NCBI GenBank assembly: GCA_023229175.1
Contig: JALNZV010000019.1
Location: 1-39,521 of the forward strand
From: Tissierellaceae bacterium
GTDB lineage: Bacteria; Bacillota; Clostridia; Tissierellales; Tissierellaceae
DNA: 39,521 bases
Direction of reading: 5' to 3'
Made by a program: the position numbers and the translations under genes. Below, piece by piece: positions 1 to 7,256 of the stretch (within the stretch, counting starts at the first letter, position 1; each line of letters starts with the position of its first letter). The notes under the pieces are model-generated. The model searched no databases. It was not told the origin of the DNA and saw only the letters and a list, made by a program, of their open reading frames with translations.

Positions 1-239
1 GCTGGTCAGAGGTTTGTGATTTTGCATTCCTTCCTACTGAAACATTAGGAGCAGATAATAAGCCAATTGAAGATTATTTCTATCAAGACGTGCTGAATGC
101 GGGTCATAGGGTTTCGTATGTCGGCGGTTATTGGAATGTTGGGGCTATTGCGGGCGGTTTCTATCGGAATGTGAATAGTGCGCCTTCTAATCGTCATCGG
201 ATTCGTGGCGGGCGCGTGCTGTTTGTGCCGGCTGCATAA
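1..239 (+). CDS. C-terminus of tail-tip/receptor-binding protein with variable lectin-like domain (5' partial)
   Basis: The open frame enters from the left edge (first full codon at position 3) and ends in TAA at 237-239, showing 78 residues. The tail carries VGGYWNVGAIAGGFY, then APSN and a final GGRVLFVP. This is the pattern of the C-type-lectin/FGE-like domain that ends many phage receptor-binding proteins and diversity-generating retroelement (DGR) targets. The last ~140 bases are visibly richer in GC than the rest of the window, as expected where template adenines have been replaced or where the module was acquired. The likely role is host recognition at the virion tip. The position just before the lysis genes fits this. 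The family reading rests on motif shape only, and no reverse transcriptase is seen in the window. Confidence 0.6.
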   Translation, partial: WSEVCDFAFLPTETLGADNKPIEDYFYQDVLNAGHRVSYVGGYWNVGAIAGGFYRNVNSAPSNRHRIRGGRVLFVPAA

Positions 240-276
240 TAAATTGATAATTAAATACTAAAGAAAATATATGGGC

Positions 277-324
277 AATGAGTACTCGGTTTCGCATGTT
301 AGCGGGAATTGGAATAATAATGGG
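277..324 (+). repeat. Degenerate second copy of the variable-region core
   Basis: This stretch reads NEYSVSHVSGNWNNNGW in frame from 271. It aligns with codons 96-143 of the upstream gene (NAGHRVSYVGGYWNVG), with matching blocks such as GTTTCG, ATGT, GCGG and ATTGGAAT. Several differences are A here against another base upstream (AGC/GGC, AAT/TAT, AAT/GTT), as in a DGR template repeat. Others (C/T, T/C, G/T) are not, so it is at best a decayed template or a duplicated fragment. The ORF that contains it (271-474) has no ribosome binding site and runs into the real gene at 419, so I do not call it a gene. Confidence 0.4.
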
Positions 325-418
325 TGGTTAATACATTATAATAGTTATAGGTTACGTCAAAAGTATATAATACCATTAATAGTAGCAATGGAAAAATTTT
401 ATAAGGAGGTAATTCAAA

Positions 419-670
419 ATGAAGGTAAGAGGAACACAGGAGTTCGTAAAGCCTTTAGAGCAAGATCAGTATAAAGTCTACATCAGGACTAATATTATTA
501 GGATTGATGAAGATGTTGAGGATGGCTTTCATGGTTGGGAATATGATGAAATTGAAATGACAATTGCAGAATATCAAGAATTGATATCAAATCATGTTGA
601 CCATTTAAAGGAAGCGGACTTAGATAATAAAATGGCTTTAACAGAAATATTCGAAATGTTTCTAAGTTAA
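419..670 (+). CDS. Small acidic phage protein of unknown function
   Basis: An 83-residue protein starting at ATG 419 behind a good ribosome binding site (AAGGAGG at 403-409). The middle reads VYIRTNIIRIDEDVEDGFHGWEYDE by position ~20-44, a strongly acidic and aromatic stretch. No signal peptide or membrane segment is seen. It follows the receptor-binding gene and precedes a 56-residue CD1375-like protein, an arrangement common in prophages of Clostridia, where such proteins are thought to be tail-associated or to belong to the lysis operon. That role is inferred only from position. Confidence 0.65.
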   Translation: MKVRGTQEFVKPLEQDQYKVYIRTNIIRIDEDVEDGFHGWEYDEIEMTIAEYQELISNHVDHLKEADLDNKMALTEIFEMFLS

Positions 671-689
671 TCAAAGGAGGTTAATCAAT

Positions 690-860
690 ATGGCTAAAAT
701 ATATGCAAGTCTTATTATTGCAGGTAAGAAATTATTTTCGCAGGTTCCGGAACAGATAAAAGAAGATGTGAAAAATACACTAAAAGATGAAGTGGCGAAT
801 GGTAAGATAACCCCAGAATTATTTCAAGAATTAGTTGGTGAGGCTTATATTATGGAATAA
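690..860 (+). CDS. CD1375-like small phage protein
   Basis: A 56-residue ORF starting MAKIYASLIIAGKKLFSQVP with AGGAGG at 675-680, about 9 bases before ATG 690, and ending in TAA at 858-860. The opening MAKIYASLI..G and the following VP..I...V match the small CD1375/XkdX-like proteins that sit between tail fibre and holin genes in phages of Bacillota. Function is unknown. The next gene's GGAGG begins right after the stop, so it belongs to the same transcript as the lysis genes. Confidence 0.65.
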   Translation: MAKIYASLIIAGKKLFSQVPEQIKEDVKNTLKDEVANGKITPELFQELVGEAYIME

Positions 861-872
861 GGAGGATAATAT

Positions 873-1244
873 ATGTCAACTGAAATATTAGCTTTTCTTT
901 CTCCAATTGCTTCAGCGCTAATTATTTGGTACGTTCAATACCATAACATCAAAAGGGATAAGCAAAGGGATTTAGAACAGGAAGAAGAAAAAAGGAAACA
1001 AGAATTAAAAGAGAAGGAAAGAGATAAGGAATCAAAAGAGAGGGCAGAAGCAAGAAAGCAAGAAAACTTGTTAACAATGCGTATGATAAAAGCTGTTGGC
1101 AAATTGTCGTATGCTAATTCAGTAGCAATTAAAGAAGGAAAAGTTAATGGTGTTATGGAAGAAGCATTGATATATTATAGAGATGCTAGTAATGAAATGA
1201 CTGAATTCCTGCAGGAACAAGCTGTAGAGCACTATATAAAATAG
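873..1244 (+). CDS. Membrane-anchored coiled-coil phage protein
   Basis: A 123-residue protein with one N-terminal membrane segment (about residues 5-22, ILAFLSPIASALIIWYVQYH). A long charged Lys/Glu-rich coiled coil follows (about 25-65), then a C-terminal helical part. ATG 873 has GGAGGA just upstream. It lies directly before the endolysin and near the holin candidate. Similar single-pass coiled-coil proteins occur in the lysis modules of clostridial phages. It could assist lysis or tether to the membrane, but no enzymatic motif is visible. Confidence 0.65.
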   Translation: MSTEILAFLSPIASALIIWYVQYHNIKRDKQRDLEQEEEKRKQELKEKERDKESKERAEARKQENLLTMRMIKAVGKLSYANSVAIKEGKVNGVMEEALIYYRDASNEMTEFLQEQAVEHYIK

Positions 1245-1255
1245 GAGGTGATAAG

Positions 1256-1984
1256 ATGATGAGTAATAGTTCTTTAGTATCCTATACAAAAATAAGTCCT
1301 AATAAAACAAGTCCAAGAAATCATATAATTGATACTATCACTATTCATTGTGTAGTTGGACAGCTTTCCGTAGAGACTATTGGTGATGTATTTGCTCCCA
1401 CTTCCCGGCAAGCGAGTTCTAACTATGGTATTGGGCCGGATGGAAGAGTGGGAATGTATGTAGAAGAAAAAGACCGTTCTTGGTGTTCTTCATCTTCCGC
1501 TAATGATAATCGGGCAATAACTATTGAAGTAGCCAGTGATACATCTCATCCATACGCAGTTACTGTAAAAGCATACGAAGCACTTATTAAACTATGTGCG
1601 GATATTTGCAAACGTAATAATATTAAAGAATTAAAGTGGAAAGGAGATAAGTCTTTAATTGGTCAAGTGGATAAGCAAAACATGACAGTTCATAGATGGT
1701 TTGCTAATAAATCTTGTCCTGGTGATTATCTTTATAGGCTACATGCAGATATTGCAAACAGAGTTAATAAGTTATTGAATACTAGTTCGGAAAAACCATC
1801 TACATTAAAGATAGGGTCTAAAGTAGAAGTAATCGGAACTAAATATGCAACAGGTCAGAATATACCGGCTTTCGTAAAGAAAAATATTTATACTGTTGAA
1901 CAAATTGATTCCAATAAGGTATTATTAAAAGAAATCATTAGTTGGGTATATGTGAAAGATATTCAAATAATTGAAGGAGAATAA
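1256..1984 (+). CDS. Endolysin: N-acetylmuramoyl-L-alanine amidase with SH3-like tail
   Basis: A 242-residue lysis enzyme. The amidase_2 (PGRP-like) domain spans about residues 20-172. H31 in TITIHC and H146 plus C154 in VHRWFANKSCPGD are the expected zinc ligands, and the fold's conserved stretches NYGIGPDGRVGMYVEE and AITIEVA are present. It would cleave the bond between muramic acid and L-Ala of the stem peptide. Residues ~185-240 form a small SH3-like wall-binding module (LKIGSKVEVIG to WVYVKD). No signal peptide is present, so release should depend on a holin, and a candidate follows 3 bases later. An extended ribosome binding site AGGAGGTGA lies at 1243-1251. Confidence 0.92.
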   Translation: MMSNSSLVSYTKISPNKTSPRNHIIDTITIHCVVGQLSVETIGDVFAPTSRQASSNYGIGPDGRVGMYVEEKDRSWCSSSSANDNRAITIEVASDTSHPYAVTVKAYEALIKLCADICKRNNIKELKWKGDKSLIGQVDKQNMTVHRWFANKSCPGDYLYRLHADIANRVNKLLNTSSEKPSTLKIGSKVEVIGTKYATGQNIPAFVKKNIYTVEQIDSNKVLLKEIISWVYVKDIQIIEGE

Positions 1985-1987
1985 ATT

Positions 1988-2338
1988 ATGATTAATTTCT
2001 TAACCGCTTACTGGGATAGCCTTTTAGTTATAGCTATTGTGGTAATTGTGATGGTAATTGTGATGGTATTAGTGAAAAAGGGTTATAGCAATTATGCTAA
2101 GCAGATTCTTTTTTACTTAGTAACAAAAGCCGAAGCTGAATTTGCTGGAGGTACTGGTCTGTTAAAATATGCAGCTGTTACCACTTGGCTATATGATAAG
2201 CTTCCAGCTCTTGCTAAGTTTGTATTAACCCAGAAAACCATTGATTCATTGATAGAGGAAGCGGTACAGCAAATGAAGAGGTATCTCGCTGTTAATGAAC
2301 AAGCAAAAGTATTGGTAGCTCAAAACATAGTTAAATAA
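1988..2338 (+). CDS. Putative holin (LLH-like)
   Basis: A 116-residue protein with a single strong N-terminal membrane helix (about residues 10-30, rich in Val and Ile). An amphipathic part follows with KAEAEFAGGTGLLKYAAVTTWL, resembling the G.G..K...V signature of LLH-type phage holins. It starts 3 bases after the endolysin stop, with AAGGAG just upstream, and the transcript ends in a terminator shortly after the gene. Holins time lysis by permeabilising the membrane for the amidase. The assignment rests on size, topology and position. Confidence 0.6.
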   Translation: MINFLTAYWDSLLVIAIVVIVMVIVMVLVKKGYSNYAKQILFYLVTKAEAEFAGGTGLLKYAAVTTWLYDKLPALAKFVLTQKTIDSLIEEAVQQMKRYLAVNEQAKVLVAQNIVK

Positions 2339-2352
2339 TATTATATTCAGAT

Positions 2353-2386
2353 AAAGCCCTTAATATAATTTAAGGGCTTTTTTTTT
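2353..2386 (+). terminator. Rho-independent terminator of the lysis operon
   Basis: The arms AAAGCCCTTAA (2353-2363) and TTAAGGGCTTT (2370-2380) form an 11-bp stem with a 6-base loop, followed by an uninterrupted T run to 2386. It closes the tail/lysis transcript just before the strong promoter at 2398. Confidence 0.92.
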
Positions 2387-2397
2387 CAAAAAAAGAG

Positions 2398-2426
2398 TTG
2401 ACTTATCAATCAATATGTTATATAAT
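2398..2426 (+). promoter_or_regulatory. Strong SigA-type promoter P1 (class A)
   Basis: TTGACT (2398-2403), 17-base spacer, TATAAT (2421-2426). The 34 bases 2397-2430 are identical to 26977-27010. The same ATGTTATATAAT core recurs at 14056-14084 and 33886-33914. It drives the SNF2 helicase gene and the replication block downstream. Confidence 0.9.
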
Positions 2427-2478
2427 ATTATTAGGAATAAAAACCCACTCAAAACACTTTGGCAAAAGGGGAATAAAG

Positions 2479-4146
2479 ATGATAAGCATTCAGATTAAAG
2501 AAGCTCAGAAAGTCAATGGAGATTTAAGTGCTTTCATAAGCTTTCCATATGATGCAGAACTGGTTGGAATAATGAGAACACAAACAAGTAGGTTTTGGCA
2601 TGCAGCTCAAAAGGAATGGGAAATACCTGCAAAGAAATTAGTAGCTATAATCAATCAAATGGGAAACAGAGAAATCACTTTAACCGGAAATTACAAGGCT
2701 ATGGAAGAGAAAAAAGCGGTTAAGTTACCAAACGGCTTTGAATTCAAAACAATCCCGTTTGGACATCAAGTTGAAGGATTTGAATATGGACTAAAATATG
2801 ATAAGTTTCTATTAGGAGATGAGCAAGGGCTTGGGAAAACAAAACAAGTTATTGATATAGCAGTTGCAAAGAAATTAACTAAGAAATATAAACATTGCTT
2901 AATTATTTGTGGTGTTAATGGCTTGAAATGGAATTGGCAAGCAGAAATTGGAGTTCACAGTAATGAGGGTAGTTGGATATTAGGAACTCGATATAATGGT
3001 AAAGGTAAAGCAGTTGTAGGTTCAAGCAAAGATAAATTAGCAGACCTCAATAAATTGCCAAAAGATTATTTCCTAATCACAAACGTAGAGAGTTTGAGAG
3101 ATCAGGATATTTGCAATAAAATAAAAGAATTATGTGATAATGGAATAATTGGAATGGTAGCAATAGATGAAATTCATAAATGTAAAAATCCTGCATCACA
3201 ACAAGGAAAAGCAATATTGAAGGTTTTACCAGAAACGAGAATAGCAATGACTGGAACACCTTTAATGAATACTCCACTTGATTTATTTATCGTATTAAAA
3301 TGGTTGGGATTTGAGAAGCACTCATTCTTCCAATTCAAACAGCATTATTGTGTAATGGGAGGATATGGTGGATATGAAGTAGTAGGATACCGAAACTTGG
3401 GAGAGCTTCAGGAAAACTTAGATGGTCTGATGCTTAGAAGATTAAAGAAAGATGCACTTGATTTACCAGATAAAATCTATACTACAGAATTTGTTGAAAT
3501 GAGTAAAGCTCAAACTACCGTCTATAACGAGGTTAAAGCAGAAATCAAAGAACAAATTGATAAGATTAAAATTAGCAATAACCCGCTTGCTCAGTTAATT
3601 AGATTACGTCAAGCTACCGGATTCACCGGTATATTAAGTAGCCAAGTTAAAGAAAGTGCCAAGCTTGATAGATTAGAAGAAATTGTTGAAGAGCTGGCTG
3701 AAAATAATGAAAAATGTATCATATTTAGTAATTGGACGGATATGACTAACCCTACTTATGAAAGATTGAAAAGATTTAACCCAGCTATCATTACCGGAGA
3801 AACAAAAGATAGAGTAACTGAGCAAGATAAATTTATGAATGATAAAAGATGTAAATGTATTATTGGAACAATAGGAGCAATGGGAACTGGCTTAACCTTA
3901 ACTGCAGCTACTACAGTAATTTTCTTAGATAGTCCTTGGAATAGAGCTAATAAAGAACAAGCTGAAGATAGAGCTCATAGAATTGGTACTAAATCAAATG
4001 TAAATATAATCACATTAGTTTGCAAAGATACCATAGATGAAAGAATCGAAGAATTGGTTCATAAAAAAGGCGCTATGGCAGATGCATTGGTAGATGGAAA
4101 TGTAGGTATTAACAAATCAGAAGTTATTGATTTCTTATTAAACTAA
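2479..4146 (+). CDS. SNF2-family DEAD-like helicase/translocase
   Basis: A 555-residue ATP-dependent DNA translocase. ATG 2479 is preferred because AAAGGGG lies just upstream and the open frame before it is the promoter itself. A HARP-like N-terminus (about residues 1-70) is followed by the RecA-like core: Walker A in LLGDEQGLGKTKQ, the DEIH box in VAIDEIHK, motif III in AMTGTPL. The C-terminal half has GTGLTLTAATTVIF and motif VI in EQAEDRAHRIG, all intact. Phage SNF2 proteins of this type often stand in replication or recombination modules and may remodel stalled forks. It is the first gene behind a strong promoter. Confidence 0.9.
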   Translation: MISIQIKEAQKVNGDLSAFISFPYDAELVGIMRTQTSRFWHAAQKEWEIPAKKLVAIINQMGNREITLTGNYKAMEEKKAVKLPNGFEFKTIPFGHQVEGFEYGLKYDKFLLGDEQGLGKTKQVIDIAVAKKLTKKYKHCLIICGVNGLKWNWQAEIGVHSNEGSWILGTRYNGKGKAVVGSSKDKLADLNKLPKDYFLITNVESLRDQDICNKIKELCDNGIIGMVAIDEIHKCKNPASQQGKAILKVLPETRIAMTGTPLMNTPLDLFIVLKWLGFEKHSFFQFKQHYCVMGGYGGYEVVGYRNLGELQENLDGLMLRRLKKDALDLPDKIYTTEFVEMSKAQTTVYNEVKAEIKEQIDKIKISNNPLAQLIRLRQATGFTGILSSQVKESAKLDRLEEIVEELAENNEKCIIFSNWTDMTNPTYERLKRFNPAIITGETKDRVTEQDKFMNDKRCKCIIGTIGAMGTGLTLTAATTVIFLDSPWNRANKEQAEDRAHRIGTKSNVNIITLVCKDTIDERIEELVHKKGAMADALVDGNVGINKSEVIDFLLN

Positions 4147-4178
4147 TTTTGAAGGAAAGATTGAGGAGGTGATAAGCT

Positions 4179-4478
4179 TTGAATAATATGTTAACAGCAG
4201 CTAAGGTAGCGCAGCACTTGGATATTTCCGTTCCTACCTTAAATAATTGGTATAAGTGGTATAATAACCCAAAGTATGAAAAACCCAAAGATACACCAGA
4301 GTTACCTGATTATACACAGCAAGGAAAGAGAGATACGCGTTATTGGGATAAGAAAGACTTACCCAAACTAGTAAAATTCAAGAAATGGATTCCAAGAGGT
4401 AGAGCTGGAATTATGGGAGATTATAATGCACAGTTTTGGGGAGAAAGAGGAAAAAGAGCTCTTAAAAACAAGTTATAA
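4179..4478 (+). CDS. Small DNA-binding protein with MerR/excisionase-like helix-turn-helix
   Basis: A 99-residue basic protein. The start chosen is TTG 4179, because AGGAGG at 4164-4169 sits 9 bases upstream; the first ATG (4188) would be too far away. The N-terminus AAKVAQHLDISVPTLNNWYKW is a helix-turn-helix of the MerR/excisionase type that would bind DNA. The C-terminus is rich in Lys, Arg and Trp (FKKWIPRGRAGIMGDYNAQFW). It could be a phage regulator or an architectural factor; nothing decides between these. Its stop codon lies inside the -35 region of the next promoter. Confidence 0.7.
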   Translation: MNNMLTAAKVAQHLDISVPTLNNWYKWYNNPKYEKPKDTPELPDYTQQGKRDTRYWDKKDLPKLVKFKKWIPRGRAGIMGDYNAQFWGERGKRALKNKL

Positions 4479-4501
4479 AACGACTAAATATTCTATATAA
4501 T
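4473..4501 (+). promoter_or_regulatory. Class B promoter (TTATAA-N17-TATAAT)
   Basis: TTATAA (4473-4478), 17 bases, TATAAT (4496-4501), with the shared TTCTATATAAT core. The -35 hexamer includes the stop codon of the upstream gene. The same layout recurs at 10122, 15445, 18657, 20326 and 29264. Confidence 0.65.
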
Positions 4502-4530
4502 ATTTGAGCCTATTTAAGGAGAATAAAATA

Positions 4531-4947
4531 ATGACAAGAAAACAAATTTCATTGGTTGAAGATGTTAGAACACCTGAAGAAAAATTATCTCAATTACTTC
4601 CAGTTTATGAAGCCAACAAGTCAGAAATGGATTCATATAAGAAGCTGGTAGATAAGGATAATAAAGAAATCAAGACAATTATGTTAGGAGCAGAACTTGG
4701 AGAATTTATTGTAGATGATATCAAAGCAAGTTGCTCAGTATCAGAGAGAGAAGACTTCATTGAGGAGGCTTTAATTGCAAAGCTAAAAGAAATGAAGATT
4801 CGAGGAATAGTTAAGAAGAAAGATTATGTTGATATGGACGCTCTTGAAAATGCTATTTACAGTGGAAAGATTGATGCCGCTTTATTAGCAGATTGCCAAA
4901 CTAAAAAAGAAGTGGTAACCCTCAGAGTATCGAAAGTTAAGAAGTAG
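4531..4947 (+). CDS. Hypothetical phage protein, 138 aa
   Basis: ATG 4531 follows the 18-base initiation cassette AAGGAGAATAAAATAATG, which is also found at 15598-15615 and 27048-27065, so translation is expected to be strong. The protein opens with a charged helical segment (about residues 10-55, EEKLSQLLPVYEANKSEMD) that may form a coiled coil. The C-terminus is Lys-rich (EVVTLRVSKVKK). I recognise no enzyme motif. It stands between a DNA-binding protein and the HD hydrolase. Similar small proteins near replication genes in Bacillota phages are often annotated only as hypothetical. Confidence 0.7.
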   Translation: MTRKQISLVEDVRTPEEKLSQLLPVYEANKSEMDSYKKLVDKDNKEIKTIMLGAELGEFIVDDIKASCSVSEREDFIEEALIAKLKEMKIRGIVKKKDYVDMDALENAIYSGKIDAALLADCQTKKEVVTLRVSKVKK

Positions 4948-4963
4948 GAGATAGAAGATTAAA

Positions 4964-5608
4964 ATGAAATCAGATAAGAAAATGAAATTCGCTCAGAATA
5001 TGATTATTAACATGCTAAGAGAGACTAAAAGAGATGGAATTGAAGACCTGATAGCATATATAGAAAAATCAGATTTTTTCACATCTCCAGCATCAACCAG
5101 ATTTCATGGTGATTATCCAGGAGGATTGGCAGAACATAGCATTAATGTATATGATGCTTTGGTATTTCATTATGAAAATCTAAAAAAATCAGATTATAAT
5201 TTACCAGATATCCCAGAAGATAGTATGATAATAGTAGCATTGCTACATGACTTATGTAAGGTAAATACCTATCATGAGACATGGAAGAATGAAAAGGTAT
5301 ATCATGATAAAGGCACTAAATCAGACCCGGGAGGTAAATTTGATTGGGAGGTAACTCCTGGCTATAAGAGAGACCCTCTCTTGGCTATGGGACATGCTGG
5401 TAAAAGTATATTTATTATCCAGCAATTTATAAAATTATCGGTAATGGAAGCTCAAGCAATATATTGGCATATGGGAGCATATGACTTATCATTATACAAT
5501 ACCTTAAACGAATTAGGTCAAGCATATAGTGAGAATCTTTTAGCATTTTTACTTCATCAAGCTGATATGACATGTACCTATATAAGTGAAAATGAAAGAT
5601 ATAATTAA
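4964..5608 (+). CDS. HD-domain phosphohydrolase
   Basis: A 214-residue protein with the HD-fold metal ligands in order: H58 in GGLAEHSINV, H95-D96 in LLHDLCKV, a further His near residue 133, and a late Asp in HQADMTCTY (about residue 201). HD proteins of this size in phages act on nucleotides or nucleic acids, often as dNTP or nucleoside monophosphate hydrolases. With ThyX, NrdJ and MazG-like genes downstream, a role in shaping the nucleotide pool is plausible but inferred. Its stop codon TAA is also the first three bases of a 12-bp repeat that overlaps the next promoter. Confidence 0.8.
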   Translation: MKSDKKMKFAQNMIINMLRETKRDGIEDLIAYIEKSDFFTSPASTRFHGDYPGGLAEHSINVYDALVFHYENLKKSDYNLPDIPEDSMIIVALLHDLCKVNTYHETWKNEKVYHDKGTKSDPGGKFDWEVTPGYKRDPLLAMGHAGKSIFIIQQFIKLSVMEAQAIYWHMGAYDLSLYNTLNELGQAYSENLLAFLLHQADMTCTYISENERYN

Positions 5609-5617
5609 ATATTGATT
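5606..5617 (+). repeat. 12-bp direct repeat, copy 1 (other copy 5678-5689)
   Basis: TAAATATTGATT occurs at 5606-5617 and again at 5678-5689, on either side of the first hairpin of the structured RNA. Copy 1 contains the promoter -35 (TTGATT). Copy 2 has no matching -10 at 17 bases, so it is not a second promoter. The repeat may be a protein site or chance in AT-rich DNA. Confidence 0.45.
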
Positions 5618-5640
5618 TTTAATATTTTATTATATATAAT
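5612..5640 (+). promoter_or_regulatory. Promoter of the structured small RNA
   Basis: TTGATT (5612-5617), 17 bases, TATAAT (5635-5640), inside TATATATAAT. A start about 7 bases after the -10 box falls near 5647, exactly at the 5' side of the first hairpin. The fit of promoter to RNA structure supports both calls. Confidence 0.7.
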
Positions 5641-5646
5641 AAAGAG

Positions 5647-5742
5647 GTAATCAGTATTCGCGGTACTGATACCAAAGTAAATATTGATTATTATAAAAAG
5701 GTGTAGTGAACGAGCCGCGAACTCAAGTAGCTACATTTTTTT
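5647..5742 (+). ncRNA. Structured ~95-nt RNA with complementary 7-nt loops (kissing hairpins) and U-tail
   Basis: Hairpin 1 pairs 5646-5656 with 5664-5673 (10 bp, one bulged A at 5649) and has the loop TTCGCGG (5657-5663). Hairpin 2 has an outer stem TGTAG/CTACA (5702-5706 with 5731-5735) and an inner GAG/CTC stem closing the loop CCGCGAA (5715-5721). The two 7-nt loops are perfect reverse complements and form the GC-rich spots of an AT-rich spacer. Hairpin 2 is followed by seven T, as in an intrinsic terminator. The promoter at 5612-5640 would start the transcript at hairpin 1. It may be a free small RNA or a leader acting on the replication-initiator-like gene at 5767. I recognise no known riboswitch or ribozyme consensus. 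Confidence 0.7.
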
Positions 5743-5766
5743 ATATTCAATTAAAGGATTATGAAT

Positions 5767-6642
5767 ATGGCAATTATCAGAGTAGAAAAAACTAAAAATT
5801 ATACGATAATGAGCAATTATCATTTTAGAGAAAAGGAGATGACCTTAAAATCAAAAGGATTATTATCTTTAATGTTATCCTTGCCTGATAACTGGGATTA
5901 CTCAATTGCTGGATTAGTAGCTATTTGTAAAGAAAATGAGAGCGCTATTAAATCATCTCTGAAAGAATTAGAATCTTTTGGATATTTGAAAATAAATAAA
6001 ATTTATCCTGATGAAAGTTCATCTGGCAGGATTGAATATGAGTACTATGTATTTGAGAAATCTTTAAAACAAGAAGATAAAAAACAAGAGGTAGAAAATC
6101 AACCTCTTGAATATCTACCGGTAGAAAATCCTAACCAATTAAAGACTAATAAAGTAAATACTAAAGAAGAATACTCATCTAAAGATGAGACGCAAACATC
6201 AAAAACTATCAAATCCAAACCTATTATAGAAACTAAATCTAAAAAAGAAAAGAAAGTTAAAGATATAGTAACTATGAGAGGAATGATAAATGCTTTTACT
6301 CAAAATGAAGATATTAGAGAAAAATTATTAGAATATTTCAATATGAGACTAAAAAAAGGACTTCAACCAAATCAATGGCAAATTATATTAGATGATTTAA
6401 GAGCATTTGCAGGAAATAGTGCTTCAATAGCTGTGGATAAAATAAATGGAGCTATTGCTGGAGGATATATGCAGGTTATTGCTGCGTGGGAAAAAGATAA
6501 GAAGAATAATTTTAATAAGCCCAAGTTTGATAATACCGCTGGAAGAAAAGCTGAAGCTGTTATAAATATGACAGAAGAAGAAAAGAAAGAATTCGAAGAA
6601 AACTTAGCAACAGACGAATCAGGCAATTTATTACAATTTTAG
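5767..6642 (+). CDS. Replication-initiator-like protein with N-terminal winged helix
   Basis: About 291 residues. I start at ATG 5767 rather than ATG 5761, because AAGGA (5754-5758) is 8 bases from the former and only 2 from the latter. The N-terminus AIIRVEKTKNYTIMSNYHFR and the winged helix to ~residue 100 (LSLPDNWDYSIAGLVAICKE, ALKSSLKELESFGYL-like) match the helix-turn-helix replisome-organiser proteins of Bacillota phages. A low-complexity Lys/Ser linker (about 105-165) precedes a C-terminal helical domain that may be DnaD-like. It likely binds the origin or recruits helicase. It lies directly downstream of the structured RNA, which could control it. Confidence 0.75.
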   Translation: MAIIRVEKTKNYTIMSNYHFREKEMTLKSKGLLSLMLSLPDNWDYSIAGLVAICKENESAIKSSLKELESFGYLKINKIYPDESSSGRIEYEYYVFEKSLKQEDKKQEVENQPLEYLPVENPNQLKTNKVNTKEEYSSKDETQTSKTIKSKPIIETKSKKEKKVKDIVTMRGMINAFTQNEDIREKLLEYFNMRLKKGLQPNQWQIILDDLRAFAGNSASIAVDKINGAIAGGYMQVIAAWEKDKKNNFNKPKFDNTAGRKAEAVINMTEEEKKEFEENLATDESGNLLQF

Positions 6643-6652
6643 GAGGATGAAA

Positions 6653-6937
6653 ATGTCAATCAAAAAAGTACAGGCTCATGCAGCGATTTGTAAAAACATG
6701 AATGAATTGTATGAAAGAAAGAATCACGATTATGGTGATTCCTTTGCAAAGATGAGAAAGGAATTTGACAATGCTATATTAATTAGAATTTATGATAAAT
6801 ACAGCCGCCTCAAGACTTTAAAAGGTGGAGCTACTCAAAAGGTATCCGATGAAAGCATTAAAGATACTTTATTTGATTTAGCAAACTATTGCATAATGGA
6901 ATTAGTAGAAATGGGGATGGATAAAAATGAAAATTAA
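6653..6937 (+). CDS. Nucleotide-modification-associated domain 1 protein (Nmad1/DUF1599)
   Basis: A 94-residue protein. AGGAGG at 6641-6646 touches the in-frame ATG 6647, so ATG 6653, 6 bases further, is the likely start. The core NELYERKNHDYGDSF, IRIYDKYSRLKTL and DTLFDLANYCIMELVEMG matches the DUF1599/Nmad1 family, which is found near enzymes of modified-nucleotide metabolism in phages; its reaction is unknown to me. Its end overlaps the MazG-like gene by 11 bases, which couples translation. The presence of a 7-deazaguanine cluster elsewhere in this phage fits the family's usual company. Confidence 0.8.
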   Translation: MSIKKVQAHAAICKNMNELYERKNHDYGDSFAKMRKEFDNAILIRIYDKYSRLKTLKGGATQKVSDESIKDTLFDLANYCIMELVEMGMDKNEN

Positions 6938-7256
6938 TGAATATCAGAAATTAGCATTAAGAACAGCGAGCACCTTAGAACCAGATAAACTAGTATTGAA
7001 TGGAGTATTGGGATTAAATGGGGAGAGTGGGGAAGTTGCCGACCACGTTAAAAAGCATTTATTTCAAGGCCATGAGCTAGATAAAGATAATTTAGCAAAA
7101 GAGCTTGGAGATATTTGTTGGTATATTGCTATTATGGCGGAGGGGTTAGGATATAGCTTAGAAGAGGTTATGCAGATGAATGTGGATAAGTTAATGAAAA
7201 GATATCCAAACGGCTTTGAAGCGGAAAGAAGCTTACATCGAGAAGAGAATCAATAA
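6927..7256 (+). CDS. MazG-like nucleotide pyrophosphohydrolase
   Basis: A 109-residue all-helical protein with GLNGESGEVADHVKKH (the E..E metal-binding helix) and AKELGDICWYIAIMAEGLG (the ELGD second site). These are the hallmarks of MazG-type NTP pyrophosphatases, which split (d)NTP to (d)NMP and PPi. In phages they may adjust ppGpp or feed dNMPs to synthesis. Translation is coupled at both ends: it overlaps the Nmad1 gene by 11 bases and shares one base (TAATG) with thyX. Confidence 0.85.
   Translation: MKINEYQKLALRTASTLEPDKLVLNGVLGLNGESGEVADHVKKHLFQGHELDKDNLAKELGDICWYIAIMAEGLGYSLEEVMQMNVDKLMKRYPNGFEAERSLHREENQ

Noticed and set aside
271..474. 67-residue ORF after the receptor-binding gene
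   Set aside because: No ribosome binding site, and it overlaps the well-supported gene at 419. I kept only its first part as a repeat.
3077..3277. Minus-strand ORF in the SNF2 gene
   Set aside because: Antisense shadow of a conserved helicase domain, with low-complexity hydrophobic text and no start signal. The same holds for the other minus-strand ORFs.
5678..5706. Second promoter from repeat copy TTGATT at 5684
   Set aside because: No TATAAT-like box lies 16-18 bases downstream.
5641..5742. Purine, preQ1 or other known riboswitch, or a hammerhead or pistol ribozyme
   Set aside because: Kissing 7-nt loops recall purine riboswitches, but there is no three-way junction with its conserved bases, and no ribozyme core motif is present.
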